Program-made: the position numbers and the translations under genes
Notes under the pieces: generated by a model
Told to the model about the DNA's origin: nothing
Database searches by the model: none
What the model saw: the letters and a program-made list of their open reading frames with translations, nothing else
Part shown: positions 18,505 to 27,263 of the stretch, piece after piece
Numbering within the stretch: position 1 is the stretch's first letter
Layout: every line of letters starts with the position of its first letter
From: DLKC01 sp002478885
GTDB lineage: Bacteria > Bacteroidota > Bacteroidia > Chitinophagales > Chitinophagaceae
Reading direction: 5' to 3'
Assembly: GCA_046329585.1 (NCBI GenBank)
Contig: JAXLUI010000001.1
Span: forward strand, 2,108,001-2,172,000
Length of the DNA: 64,000 bases

Positions 18505-19029
18505 TTAAAACAACTTACGGCCTACAGTAAAACTTAGAGAGCCAAAATCTTCCTTGGTTGTTTTGCCCCTGTTAAAGATGTTGATGTAAGCAATTTTACC
18601 CATCCATTTCTGGTTGCCGGAGAAATAAAAACCTACCGAAGGTTTTATACCAAAGCGTAATTGCCCACCAGTAAAGCCCGGCCCGGCCACGAACGAAAAA
18701 AACAGATTCTTTGCCGGGGCAAATGATGCGCCGGCGAAAAAATTGATCATGCCGCCCACATCATTCAGCGGGACGCCGGAAGAGTCTGTTCTTAAAACCT
18801 TGTCGTCATCGAGATAGGCATCGCCGGTTAGGTCAATTATTGGTTTAAAAACAGACCGGCTTTTAAAAACGGTTTGCACACCAAACCCTAAACCCCATGG
18901 GTTATTGCCCTTGGTGAGATCATACAATGTTTTATTGTATTGCATGGATATGTATGTAGAAAGCTTTTTTTGGCCAAAAGAGCAGTGAACAAAAGAACAG
19001 AATAATAAGAGAATAGATATTTTGCGCAT
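18505..19029 (-). CDS. Small outer-membrane-like hypothetical protein
   Basis: 174 residues with a signal peptide (MRKISILLLFCSFVHCSFGQ) and alternating beta-type stretches ending in ...FGSLSFTVGRKLF, the aromatic C-terminus usual for beta-barrels. Segments such as SVFKPIIDLTGDAYL and FFSFVAGPGFTGGQLRFG suit an eight-strand barrel. The frame is open to 19110, but the ATG at 19029 gives a clean signal peptide and is preferred. Function unknown. Confidence 0.65.
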   Translation of the reverse strand: MRKISILLLFCSFVHCSFGQKKLSTYISMQYNKTLYDLTKGNNPWGLGFGVQTVFKSRSVFKPIIDLTGDAYLDDDKVLRTDSSGVPLNDVGGMINFFAGASFAPAKNLFFSFVAGPGFTGGQLRFGIKPSVGFYFSGNQKWMGKIAYINIFNRGKTTKEDFGSLSFTVGRKLF

Positions 19030-19253
19030 AGCCTGTATTTCCGCGTTATTAAGTAATAAAACAAAGAAGCGAATGTACACAAATATGCTGGCTGCATTTT
19101 GCCGCCACAAAGAAGGAACGCTGAAACGAGCGTGGCAACAACCGATGCTATGGGCAGCAGCGCATGCGACAAAGAAATTGTATACCTGATGTATCGCTTA
19201 AGTCACCTACCTGAACACTGCGATTAAACAGGGAAGGGCAAATATTTTTTCGG

Positions 19254-20387
19254 CTATATACCAAACCATCGGGCCTTGCGGCTTGAACCAAAAAATGCCT
19301 TATCGGCCACCATGGCTTCAGAAGGTTCATGATGAATACCAACAGGTTTGGGGCCCGAGAAAAAATCAACATCTACTTTCCCCACCTCGCCATTGCCATA
19401 TTCAATGTAGCAGGTCCCGGCCCCGTTATAGCCTGTGCTGTTTTCATTTCCGTTGAATGCCGCAATAATGGAAGCTGCCGCAATCTTTGCAGCGCCTTCT
19501 GCAAACACGCCCGCCTTTGGTGTACCTATACTGGTTACATCGCCAATAGCATAGACGCCGGGAAACCTGGTGAGGAGATTGGTTCTGTTCACTGGTATCC
19601 AACCGTTTTCTGCAAGCCCGCTTTGCAATACCACCTTTGGTGCAACATGCTTCGGGATCCCGAGAAACAGGTCGCAGGGTAATTCGGTTCCATCGTCAAG
19701 CATTACAACTCTACCCGATGCGGCTAAGGAATGCACTTTACGTTGAGCGATAAATTGTATGTTTCTTTGCTGGAATGCCTTTAGTAGCGCCTTTGAGGTT
19801 CCGGGAGACGGAGGGATGGGTAAACCAAAAGGCATTACCAGGCTGATGGTACATGCTTCCCGGACACCAAGTTTAGTCAGATGGTCATGCAGCAGCAAAG
19901 CCGCTTCGCTGGGAGCAGGCGGACATTTAAATGGTGCGCCACAAACACCAACAATCGCATGGCCTTTTGTGAAAGAAGGAAGTATTTCCCGCAATTTTTC
20001 TGCACCAGGGAAACTATAAAATTCATTTCCCGTTTCAGCAAGACCCGGCGTAGCATCCAGGTCGTAGTCGGCTCCCAACGCAATGACTATTACATCGGCA
20101 TCATATATTGCGCTTTGTGTAGTTACCCGTTTTGCGACAGGATCTATAGCTGTGATAGCTTCCTTGCGAAACTTCACACCGGGTTTTACAATACTGCTAT
20201 ACGGGATCTTTACCGCATCAGGTAGTTGGCGGCCAAATGCCACATCGAGTTTTGAAAAGCCAAAGAAAAAAGAATCATTTTGATCGATCAATGTAAGATC
20301 GATCTGTTCCCCGATTGTCTCGGAAAGAATGGTGCTGAGTTCGAGCCCCCCGAACCCGGCACCTAATACAACAACGCGTAGTTTCAT
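19254..20387 (-). CDS. SQR-like FAD/NAD(P) oxidoreductase
   Basis: 377 residues. It has an N-terminal dinucleotide-binding motif (VVVLGAGFGGLE), the central stretch GVCGAPFKCPPAPSEAALLL typical of sulfide:quinone reductase-like flavoproteins, and the late FAD motif FPGVYAIGDVTSIGTPKAG. In that family cysteines near GxxFKCPP take part in sulfur chemistry; here Cys is present in both GVCGAP and FKCPP. It follows the SRPBCC gene by 8 bases and so is probably cotranscribed with the peroxiredoxin, pointing to redox or sulfur stress (inference). Whether it uses sulfide or another donor is not decided by sequence. Confidence 0.85.
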   Translation of the reverse strand: MKLRVVVLGAGFGGLELSTILSETIGEQIDLTLIDQNDSFFFGFSKLDVAFGRQLPDAVKIPYSSIVKPGVKFRKEAITAIDPVAKRVTTQSAIYDADVIVIALGADYDLDATPGLAETGNEFYSFPGAEKLREILPSFTKGHAIVGVCGAPFKCPPAPSEAALLLHDHLTKLGVREACTISLVMPFGLPIPPSPGTSKALLKAFQQRNIQFIAQRKVHSLAASGRVVMLDDGTELPCDLFLGIPKHVAPKVVLQSGLAENGWIPVNRTNLLTRFPGVYAIGDVTSIGTPKAGVFAEGAAKIAAASIIAAFNGNENSTGYNGAGTCYIEYGNGEVGKVDVDFFSGPKPVGIHHEPSEAMVADKAFFGSSRKARWFGI

Positions 20388-20395
20388 TATATATT

Positions 20396-20842
20396 TTAGT
20401 TGGTTACTGCCTCAGCCGTGCGGGATTTAAAAGTCGCTGCATCTTCAGCATACAGCATGGTAAAAAAGCCCTCGATCAAGTTCAGCTCATCAGCTTCAGT
20501 CATACCGGGCAATACCGGGAAGTCACCCGCCAGGTCTACTTCGGTCTTGTCACCCGGCGCGGTATAGAAATGAGTGAATCTCGCTTCGCTAAAAACGCCG
20601 CCACTCATGCTGACTTCTATAGATTCCGGAGCATTCAATCGATGCGTGATCGTTGTTTGAAAAGTTGAACCATCGGGGCTGAAGAGCTCCGCCGCTATGG
20701 TTACAACATTGCCGGAAATGCCAACGAGCCGGTGGCTCTTGAAAGCCTGGTGATGATGGTTGCCTGCGCTCATATATTCAAACACCATTTCCACCGGCGC
20801 ATCAAATGTTGCTATTGCATCTTTCCTGTAATGTACCGTTAT
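20396..20842 (-). CDS. SRPBCC-like protein with no conventional start codon upstream of its conserved region
   Basis: The frame encodes a START/SRPBCC-type small-molecule binding domain, roughly 148 residues: ITVHYRKDAIATFDAPVEMV, then FEYMSAGNHHHQAFKSHRL and a C-terminal helix (ADELNLIEGFFTML). The first conventional start is a GTG at 20794, but the reading frame makes good domain sequence upstream of it, back to KITVHYRKDAI at the overlap with the peroxiredoxin stop. In that stretch there is no ATG, GTG or TTG. A possible ATA start at 20842 overlaps the peroxiredoxin TAA; a -1 shift on the A5 run before that stop would instead fuse the two products. I mark the longer extent; 20396-20794 is the conservative call. 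Confidence 0.7.
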   Translation of the reverse strand: MTVHYRKDAIATFDAPVEMVFEYMSAGNHHHQAFKSHRLVGISGNVVTIAAELFSPDGSTFQTTITHRLNAPESIEVSMSGGVFSEARFTHFYTAPGDKTEVDLAGDFPVLPGMTEADELNLIEGFFTMLYAEDAATFKSRTAEAVTN

Positions 20843-21507
20843 TTTTGCTTTCCTGGTTGCTTTACAAAACGCAGGTACGGCTTGATCGTTTTCCAGCCTT
20901 CCGGGAACTTCTCTTTGGCCTCTTCATCTGAAACAGCCGGAACTATGATCACATCTTCTCCGCTCTTCCAGTTTACCGGCGTGGCAACTTTATAACCGGC
21001 CGTCAACTGCATGGAATCGAGTACCCGCAGAATTTCATCAAAATTGCGGCCGGTAGTCATCGGGTAGGTAAGCTGCAGTTTGATCTTCTTATCAGGACCG
21101 ACAATAAAAACGGAACGAACTGTTTGATTCGTGGCAGCTGTTCTGCCTTCCGAGGTGCCCGGTTCATCAGCAGGCAGCATATCATACAATTTGGCAATGG
21201 CCAGGTCCGGATCTCCGATCATTGGGTAGGTTATTGCAGCCCCTTGTGTCTCCTCAATATCTTTTTCCCACTTAAAGTGGCTTTCAACCGGGTCTACACT
21301 AAGGCCGATGATTTTGCAGTTTCGCTTGGCAAAATCGGGTGCCAGTTTTGCCATATAACCCAGCTCTGTGGTGCACACAGGCGTAAAGTCTTTCGGATGT
21401 GAAAACAATATGGCCCATCCATTCCCCATCCATTCGTGGAATTGAATTGGGCCCTGGGTAGTTGCTGCGTAAAAATCCGGGGCGATGTCATTTAATCTAA
21501 GGCTCAT
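20839..21507 (-). CDS. Peroxiredoxin, 1-Cys/Prx6 type
   Basis: About 222 residues. Reduces hydrogen and organic peroxides in the cytosol. The peroxidatic cysteine is Cys45 in HPKDFTPVCTTELG, with the Prx arginine and threonine context. The length and the C-terminal domain (YKVATPVNWKSGEDVIIVP, KEKFPEGWKTIKPYLRF) are those of the Prx6 group. The frame is open to 21594, but MSLRLNDIAPDF at 21507 is the natural start. A Crp/Fnr regulator gene ends 101 bases upstream on the same strand. Downstream it overlaps the SRPBCC frame at its stop codon. Confidence 0.93.
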   Translation of the reverse strand: MSLRLNDIAPDFYAATTQGPIQFHEWMGNGWAILFSHPKDFTPVCTTELGYMAKLAPDFAKRNCKIIGLSVDPVESHFKWEKDIEETQGAAITYPMIGDPDLAIAKLYDMLPADEPGTSEGRTAATNQTVRSVFIVGPDKKIKLQLTYPMTTGRNFDEILRVLDSMQLTAGYKVATPVNWKSGEDVIIVPAVSDEEAKEKFPEGWKTIKPYLRFVKQPGKQK

Positions 21508-21608
21508 GATTTGCTGGTTTAATTTGTTATATAATTTGTATTTAACAAATATATCATGAGGCCGGGCGGGCTTTCGGTAGCACATGCTACACATCTCTGT
21601 AACAAATG

Positions 21609-22253
21609 CTACATATCGCGAAGTAATTTGATCTGGTTGCGGTAAAGCAGTAGCTTTTTGTCCATTTCCTGCTTTTTTAGCAGACGTGAAACAGTAACAC
21701 GATTCGTCCCTAATTCATCGGCAATCTCCTGGTGCGTAAGATTAAGCACGGAAGACCCTGTTATTTTCGATTTCTCTTTCAGGTACTTGATGAGGCGTTT
21801 GTCTGTATTATTAAAAGCCACATCATCCATGCATTTAAATATTTCTGTAAACCGGTTCAGAATGGTCGTCATCACATATCGCTTCCAGGATGGATATTTA
21901 ACGTACCATTCGTCCATCAGCTCTACTGGTACACAGAGTAGCTCGCTGTCTTCTTCGGCAGTGCCCCTTATTACACTGGCATTTGCCATCATGCAACAGG
22001 TAAAAGTCATAGCACAACTTTCGCGCTCCTTCACATAATACAACAGCAGCTCCTGTCCTTCTTCATTAATACGGCTTACTTTAAATACGCCACTGATTAC
22101 AAGTGGAACAGCACGGATGGTCTGCCCGGGGTTAAGCATCGTGTCGCCAGCCTTCACCTGCATGAGCATTGATTTAGTCTCTAGTTCAGCAAGCAGGGAG
22201 GGTTCAAAAAAATCGGAAAATTTGTTGATGTCATCTGGGAGAGGGGTAATCAT
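21609..22253 (-). CDS. Crp/Fnr family transcriptional regulator
   Basis: 214 residues: N-terminal cyclic-nucleotide-type sensor beta-barrel (about 20-125) and C-terminal winged helix (LTHQEIADELGTNRVTVSRLL at about 168-188, helix-turn-helix). The stretch ESCAMTFTCCMM carries three cysteines, common in Bacteroidetes members of the family. A redox response through these is possible but unproven. It sits directly upstream of peroxiredoxin, SRPBCC and the SQR-like gene and is the obvious candidate to control them. Confidence 0.9.
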   Translation of the reverse strand: MITPLPDDINKFSDFFEPSLLAELETKSMLMQVKAGDTMLNPGQTIRAVPLVISGVFKVSRINEEGQELLLYYVKERESCAMTFTCCMMANASVIRGTAEEDSELLCVPVELMDEWYVKYPSWKRYVMTTILNRFTEIFKCMDDVAFNNTDKRLIKYLKEKSKITGSSVLNLTHQEIADELGTNRVTVSRLLKKQEMDKKLLLYRNQIKLLRDM

Positions 22254-22333
22254 CCTGTTGGTTTATGGTCATAAAAATAATAAAAACAAAAATAAAAATC
22301 GGTTGCGCCGGTATCATGTTACCAGTCGCTGTT

Positions 22334-22488
22334 TTACCATTGCCCTTCAATCAATTTCTTACCGGTGATAACTTCAAAACCATAAAGCCCCTTGCTTACT
22401 TCTGCGGTAGAATATAAGCGGCCTTTTTCCAGTGAGTTCACCAGTCGGTTGGCAAAATAGCAAACTATAAAGAGATTGCCCGGCAACT
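22334..22488 (-). pseudogene. Possible gene remnant, about 50 codons
   Basis: The minus strand has an open frame ending at the TAA at 22334-22336 that reads plausible protein (GNLFIVCYFANRLVNSLEKG, then RLYSTAEVSKGLYGFEVITG and KKLIEGQW). It has a TAG upstream and only a TTG to start. Composition and pattern look like the C-terminal end of a real protein, but I cannot name it. The rest of the 589-base gap (22254-22842) shows nothing else I recognise. Confidence 0.3.
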
Positions 22489-22842
22489 AGTCTTTCCGGA
22501 TTTATTTCTTTGTTTACCGGCACTGGTATTTCATGGCATCGCCTGTTGCCACGCTCGGTTCAAATTGCTGTTTTCATGGAATCATCAATGATTCAGAAGC
22601 GACAGCGATCAGGGATACATTCCCGGTGAACAAGCGTCCGTTTAAGCATCCATTTAAAAACCGCACCTCGGCTAATGCCATACTAAGCTGCTAACGCCCT
22701 TCAGCCAGGGCTTTGCGTTAAATACGCTGCAATATTCTGTTCTTTTTAATTCCATAAAGTAGGCTTTTCAGACAGCCTGGTTCAGGACGAACTATGTTAC
22801 TTTCAAAATATTTTTAGGATGAGCTGAAATATAGTTATTGTA

Positions 22843-24012
22843 CTACAATTTGTCTTCGAAATCGACTAATTCACGGTTCAGGGGTAGCTCATGAATATGC
22901 ATGTCGGTAGATCCATTTTTCGCTGGAATCAATCGATAGCGGTCTATAATATAGGGCACCCCTTCTCCGAAAAGAAATGTTGACGACGTTGTTACCTCGA
23001 AATGTAAGTGCGGTTCGCGGGCATCTCCCGAAGCACCGATACGTGCTAACAGTTGTCCCTTTTTCACACGGTCTCCAGGCTTAACAAGCAAACTCCCCGG
23101 CTGCAAATGCAGGTAGTAAGCAAAGTGAGAATTGTCAAGCTCAATGATAATACTGTTACCAGCAATTGTTTCGAAAGTAATCGGCACCGCTGGATGAAAT
23201 GCATCACCGTGGCCAGGTATGTTGTCAGGCAAACCGTCTTTAGCACCAATGACCCGGCCATCAGCAACAGCATATACTGGTTCACCGTAACAGTAGTAGG
23301 CGTTTACATTACGTGAATCGCCTGAATAGGAGGCACCATCTTTAACCTTTTTCCAGTCGATTGCACACCTGCGGGAATCCGTTGCAAGTCCATCTAAAAT
23401 GATGATTCCGCGGCGATGATGATTGGATTCATCATTACCCGGGCCATCAGCTGCCAGCCACTCACTACCCTTTACTGGAGCGCCAAACAACGGTAAATTG
23501 GTTTGCTTCGTTTTAATAATAGCACAGTTGAGTGTTTCTTTATCGGTGCTTAATCGGTGGAAAATGCTGTTAGGTGGAAGCATGTTACGATCCATCGTTA
23601 CTTCCATGAAAACAATTGCGCTTTGCCCTCCGGCAATAGTTAATTTTCCAGGTGAGTCAGATACGGTTTCGCCTAAGGAAGTCATCATGGCTTGAAGTTG
23701 CCTGGCATCAAAAGTCGCAATTGAGCCTGCCTCTTTCTTATCGGCGTCAACTACTTCAATACGCTCAAGCTGTATGGGTGACGAACTGAAGTTCGTCAGG
23801 TACAGCTCGTAGAACAAATAGAACTGTTGGCTGCTGGGGAACACCGTTGGCTCGTAAGGAACACGTGCTTCAAGTTGTGGCGGCCAGGAAAAAGGCTTTA
23901 CCGTATCATGCTTATAATCAGAGTTTGACGATTGGGCCATCAGGTTTTCCGACTTTGTAAAAACAAAAATTAAACCGATCGAAATGATCGCCAAATGCAC
24001 AAACCTTTTCAT
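22843..24012 (-). CDS. Exported M23-family (LytM domain) protein
   Basis: 389 residues with a signal peptide (MKRFVHLAIISIGLIFVFTK). Residues about 210-360 carry an M23 fold: GEPVYAVADGRVIGAKDGLP, a YYLHLQPGSL histidine near 300 and the HLHF motif near 335. M23 enzymes cut peptidoglycan cross-bridges with a zinc held by HxxxD and HxH. Here the first motif reads RCAIDWKK near 216, so the aspartate is present but the usual histidine is arginine. The protein may therefore be weakly active, inactive, or use another ligand. The N-terminal part has an immunoglobulin-like beta pattern (LERIEVVDADKKEAGSI). Stand-alone. Confidence 0.8.
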   Translation of the reverse strand: MKRFVHLAIISIGLIFVFTKSENLMAQSSNSDYKHDTVKPFSWPPQLEARVPYEPTVFPSSQQFYLFYELYLTNFSSSPIQLERIEVVDADKKEAGSIATFDARQLQAMMTSLGETVSDSPGKLTIAGGQSAIVFMEVTMDRNMLPPNSIFHRLSTDKETLNCAIIKTKQTNLPLFGAPVKGSEWLAADGPGNDESNHHRRGIIILDGLATDSRRCAIDWKKVKDGASYSGDSRNVNAYYCYGEPVYAVADGRVIGAKDGLPDNIPGHGDAFHPAVPITFETIAGNSIIIELDNSHFAYYLHLQPGSLLVKPGDRVKKGQLLARIGASGDAREPHLHFEVTTSSTFLFGEGVPYIIDRYRLIPAKNGSTDMHIHELPLNRELVDFEDKL

Positions 24013-24233
24013 AATTGATTTTTAAACGATAAATTAAAGTGTAGGGCTTAATCAGTGAACATAAACATCTGCCCGTCAATGAGGGATTGCAACGACAGCT
24101 GGGTAAGCCTCGCAATGGCCTAAAGAGGAGAGGCAATGGCGGTGTTTAAATCTTTTATGCTAACCTCTCACCCCTTCTTTTAAACATTATCACCGCTGGC
24201 TGCGGCACCGTCAATAAAAATCTATAAATCCCG

Positions 24234-25115
24234 TTAGTTCATGCCCTTTGCAAAACCAACTGTATCCCGATATAGCTGCGGAGATATGTCTGTATTTACT
24301 TTAAAGAAACGGCTGAAATAAAATTCATCTTCGTAGCCCAATTCGTATGCAATCTGTTTAACTGTCTTGTCAGTGAGATACAATTCTCTTTTAGCCTCAA
24401 TAATGATCCGCTCATTAATCAGGCTCGACAAGGTCTTATTGAAATGTGTCTTCGTGATTTTAGCCAATGCCTTTGGAGAAATATACAGCAGCTCAGCATA
24501 TTGACTGGGGCTGTGTATTGTTTTGAAGTTTTCTTCAATGGCATCTTTTAACTTTTGTAAGATAAAAGGCTCTTTATTGTCTTTAACCATAGCTGCTGCT
24601 TTTGGCTGTTGTGCTATTTTTAAACGGGAGGCTGTAATCAGGAATATTTTTAAATACGACACCAGTAACTCATGTTGTGCAAGCGCTGCCCGCTGCATCT
24701 CGGATCTAATTTGCTCACAAAGCATTTGAAAGGTGGCAGCAGAAGCTTCATCTACTTTTACAAATGGTGGCTGGTAAACATTATTATACAATACGCCGTT
24801 TAATTCCAGTTCTTTTTGATGTTTGTGAATACAGAAAAAATCGAAGTGGAAATAAATGGCAATTCCTTTTATTGGTTTGGTTACTGTAAATATATAAGGC
24901 TGATAAGGGGCAAACGTAAAAAGACTGTTTGCTTCAAAAAGATGCCCGTCAAAATCAGCATTTATAGTACCTGCACCTTCCATTAACCATATCAGTGTAA
25001 AAAAATTGTTACGCTGTAATTCGTTGAAATAATCATTGCCCTCAAATGAAAACAGCTTAAAAGCAGGTCTTCCGTTTTGCTGATTGATAAGCGTTAAATC
25101 CGATTGATTTAGCAT
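24234..25115 (-). CDS. AraC family transcriptional regulator
   Basis: 293 residues. The N-terminal half is a cupin-like sensor (FTLIWLMEGAGTINADFDGH). The C-terminal 100 residues carry two helix-turn-helix units ending with the AraC signature: TVKQIAYELGYEDEFYFSRF and FKVNTDISPQLYR. It follows fabF by 15 bases on the same strand and is probably the last gene of the PNPOx-FabF-AraC operon, which it may regulate. The ligand is unknown. Confidence 0.9.
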   Translation of the reverse strand: MLNQSDLTLINQQNGRPAFKLFSFEGNDYFNELQRNNFFTLIWLMEGAGTINADFDGHLFEANSLFTFAPYQPYIFTVTKPIKGIAIYFHFDFFCIHKHQKELELNGVLYNNVYQPPFVKVDEASAATFQMLCEQIRSEMQRAALAQHELLVSYLKIFLITASRLKIAQQPKAAAMVKDNKEPFILQKLKDAIEENFKTIHSPSQYAELLYISPKALAKITKTHFNKTLSSLINERIIIEAKRELYLTDKTVKQIAYELGYEDEFYFSRFFKVNTDISPQLYRDTVGFAKGMN

Positions 25116-25130
25116 GTGTTTCCCGGCGTT

Positions 25131-26411
25131 TTAGTTGTTAATATTAGTCGTTTTATCCAGGCTGTATTTTTTTAAAATAACAGAAGCAATGTGCCCGCCA
25201 AAACCAAAGGTATTGCTCATTGCATAATTCACTTCTTTGTATTGCGCCGAACCCAATGTTATATTTAATTTGTCTTTCCACTCCGGTTCCACCTCATCTG
25301 TATTAGCTGTTGGCGGAATAATATTCTCCTGTATTGCTTTAGCTGTAATAATCGCCTCAATGGCTCCCGACGCACCCAGCAAATGACCTGTCATTGACTT
25401 GGTGCCGCTGATATTGAGTGAAGCCCTTTCGCCAAAAACCCTTGTTATTGCTCTTAACTCACTTTCATCACCCATTACTGTAGAAGTAGCATGTGCATTA
25501 ATATAATCAATAGCATCGGGTGTAATCCCGGCGTCATCCAGTGCATCTAACATACCTGAATACGCACCTTCACCATCCGGGTGTGTGCCGGTTAAATGAT
25601 AAGCATCAGCAGCCATGCCGCCACCTGCTACCTCTGCAATAATAGTCGCACCCCTCGCTAGAGCACTTTCCAAACTTTCAATCACCATGGCGCCGCCACC
25701 TTCACCCATTACAAAACCATCTCTCTTTACATCAAATGGCCTTGATGCTTTTTGAGGTTCTTCATTCCGCGTTGATAAAGCTTTGGAAGCATTAAATCCT
25801 GCCAGACCACTTTCAACAATAGCAGCTTCGGAACCACCGGCGATAATAACATCAGCTTTACCAAGTCTTATATAATTAAAGGCATCAATAATTGCAGTGG
25901 TGGAAGATGCACAGGCTGAAATGGTGGAAAAATTTAATCCCCTTAACCCATATCGTATAGAAATTACACCCGAAGGAATATCTGCAATGATCTTTGGAAT
26001 AAAATAAGGATTGAACCTCGGCTGACCGGTGCCCTTTACAAATTCAATCAACTGTTCTTGGAAAGTTTGTATACCGCCATTGCCGCTGCCCCATATCACA
26101 CCAATTTTATTTTTATTGAGTATTTCAAGATTTATTTGTGCATGTTTTAAAGCCTCGTCTGCTGCTGCCACCGCATACTGTGTAAACAAATCATACTTCC
26201 TTGCTTCATTTCTTTCAAAGTATAAAGCCGGGTTAAAGCCCTTTACTTCGGCTGCAAATTTTGTCTTGAAATGGCTGCTGTCAAACTTTGTGATAAAGTC
26301 CACACCACTCTTTCCGGCAACAATATTTTGCCAAAACGCATCAACTGAATTTCCCAATGGCGTAATGGCGCCCATTCCTGTTATCACCACTCTTTTAAGA
26401 TCTTTACTCAT
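25131..26411 (-). CDS. fabF: Beta-ketoacyl-ACP synthase II
   Basis: 426 residues. Condenses acyl-ACP with malonyl-ACP in fatty acid elongation. The Cys-His-His triad is complete: Cys167 in STISACASST, His307 in NAHATST and His343 in SMTGHLLGASG. Length is typical of FabF. It overlaps the PNPOx-like gene by 4 bases (ATGA) and is followed by an AraC gene, with no acpP nearby. This is unlike the housekeeping acpP-fabF pair, so it may be a second, specialised KAS II used in a regulated pathway (inference). Confidence 0.92.
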   Translation of the reverse strand: MSKDLKRVVITGMGAITPLGNSVDAFWQNIVAGKSGVDFITKFDSSHFKTKFAAEVKGFNPALYFERNEARKYDLFTQYAVAAADEALKHAQINLEILNKNKIGVIWGSGNGGIQTFQEQLIEFVKGTGQPRFNPYFIPKIIADIPSGVISIRYGLRGLNFSTISACASSTTAIIDAFNYIRLGKADVIIAGGSEAAIVESGLAGFNASKALSTRNEEPQKASRPFDVKRDGFVMGEGGGAMVIESLESALARGATIIAEVAGGGMAADAYHLTGTHPDGEGAYSGMLDALDDAGITPDAIDYINAHATSTVMGDESELRAITRVFGERASLNISGTKSMTGHLLGASGAIEAIITAKAIQENIIPPTANTDEVEPEWKDKLNITLGSAQYKEVNYAMSNTFGFGGHIASVILKKYSLDKTTNINN

Positions 26412-27028
26412 TTTGTATTTAACTTTTGTTTCAACTCCTTCACCTCGGCTTCCAGTTTTGTAATATATGCTCTTTGCGGTACAAAAGCTGCTTCAATATC
26501 CTCCACCGTATATCTTGGGGTAATGTGTTGCGGACAATTCCAGTCGTACGCTTCCACATGCAATACCATCATACGTTCAGACCTGTATTTGTATTCACCT
26601 GAATCAAGTGCGTCTGATAAAGACGGGTTATCTTTTAATTCAACAATTTCCGCTTTGGCTAAAATTTTCAATCTTGTCCTGGACGGGTAATCCACCATGA
26701 TCAGCGCCACGTTGTTGTTGGTGGCAATATTACCAACAGAAATATACTGCATGTTGCCTTTAAAGTCTATAAAGCCGATTCGCTTTTCATCCAACACTTT
26801 TACAAAACCTTTTGGCCCGCCACGGTGCTGTATGTAAGGAAAACCGTTTTCGCCAATCGTAGCCAGATAAAAACTACGCTGTTCACTTATAAAATCCATT
26901 TCATTCTCTGTCAACCCATCAATATAAGTTTCCCGCTCCATGCGGGCATAACTCTTACGGCTGCCCATTTTCTCCTGCATTTCTTTTACTGCGTCGGTAA
27001 ATGCAAGCGATGCAAAATTTTTTGCCAT
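26408..27028 (-). CDS. Pyridoxamine 5'-phosphate oxidase-family flavin-binding protein
   Basis: 206 residues. The split-barrel FMN-binding fold is recognised from FISEQRSFYLATIGENGFPY, IQHRGGPKGFVKVLDEKRIG and NNNVALIMVDYPSRTRLKIL. Family members include oxidases, heme-related proteins and general flavin reductases; the sequence does not settle which. The C-terminus is a charged coiled helix (ITKLEAEVKELKQKLN). Start at an ATG 36 bases after the stop of the small 62-residue ORF; its own stop overlaps the fabF start, so translation of the two is likely coupled. Confidence 0.85.
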   Translation of the reverse strand: MAKNFASLAFTDAVKEMQEKMGSRKSYARMERETYIDGLTENEMDFISEQRSFYLATIGENGFPYIQHRGGPKGFVKVLDEKRIGFIDFKGNMQYISVGNIATNNNVALIMVDYPSRTRLKILAKAEIVELKDNPSLSDALDSGEYKYRSERMMVLHVEAYDWNCPQHITPRYTVEDIEAAFVPQRAYITKLEAEVKELKQKLNTK

Positions 27029-27064
27029 AATAATTTCTTTTTTTTACCAGCAATAGAACACCTG

Positions 27065-27253
27065 TTAAGCTCCGGTTGTGTCACTCACTTGTACTGCATC
27101 AATGCTGTTCGGCATTATGTTTGTCATCTTTGAAATGTTTTTTACCGCACAGGCATTCACTTCTTGTTGCAATACCTCGTCCCACATCGTATCGCCGCAT
27201 TCATCGGGAATTATAACCCGTCCATCTTCGTTTTTTAATATTGTTGTTTCCAT
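27065..27253 (-). CDS. Small ORF of 62 residues inside the operon
   Basis: No family recognised. Start at 27253 (METTILKNEDGRVIIPDECG) is 10 bases after the stop of the NTF2-like gene; the stop is 36 bases before the PNPOx-like start. This packing favours real translation. The first half is acidic with a DECGDTMWDEVL stretch; two cysteines. The last nine residues (VQVSDTTGA) are encoded by a copy of the dispersed element at 27075-27094, so the natural C-terminus was probably altered by repeat insertion. The longer frame to 27316 overlaps the upstream gene and is not preferred. Confidence 0.5.
   Translation of the reverse strand: METTILKNEDGRVIIPDECGDTMWDEVLQQEVNACAVKNISKMTNIMPNSIDAVQVSDTTGA
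27075..27094 (-). repeat. Dispersed element overlapping a small ORF
   Basis: Minus strand GTACAAGTGAGTGACACAAC, identical to the 59241 copy except for a one-base insertion there, and nearly identical to 5991. It is the only copy in the window that lies within a likely coding frame. Confidence 0.6.
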
Positions 27254-27263
27254 ACACAATTTT

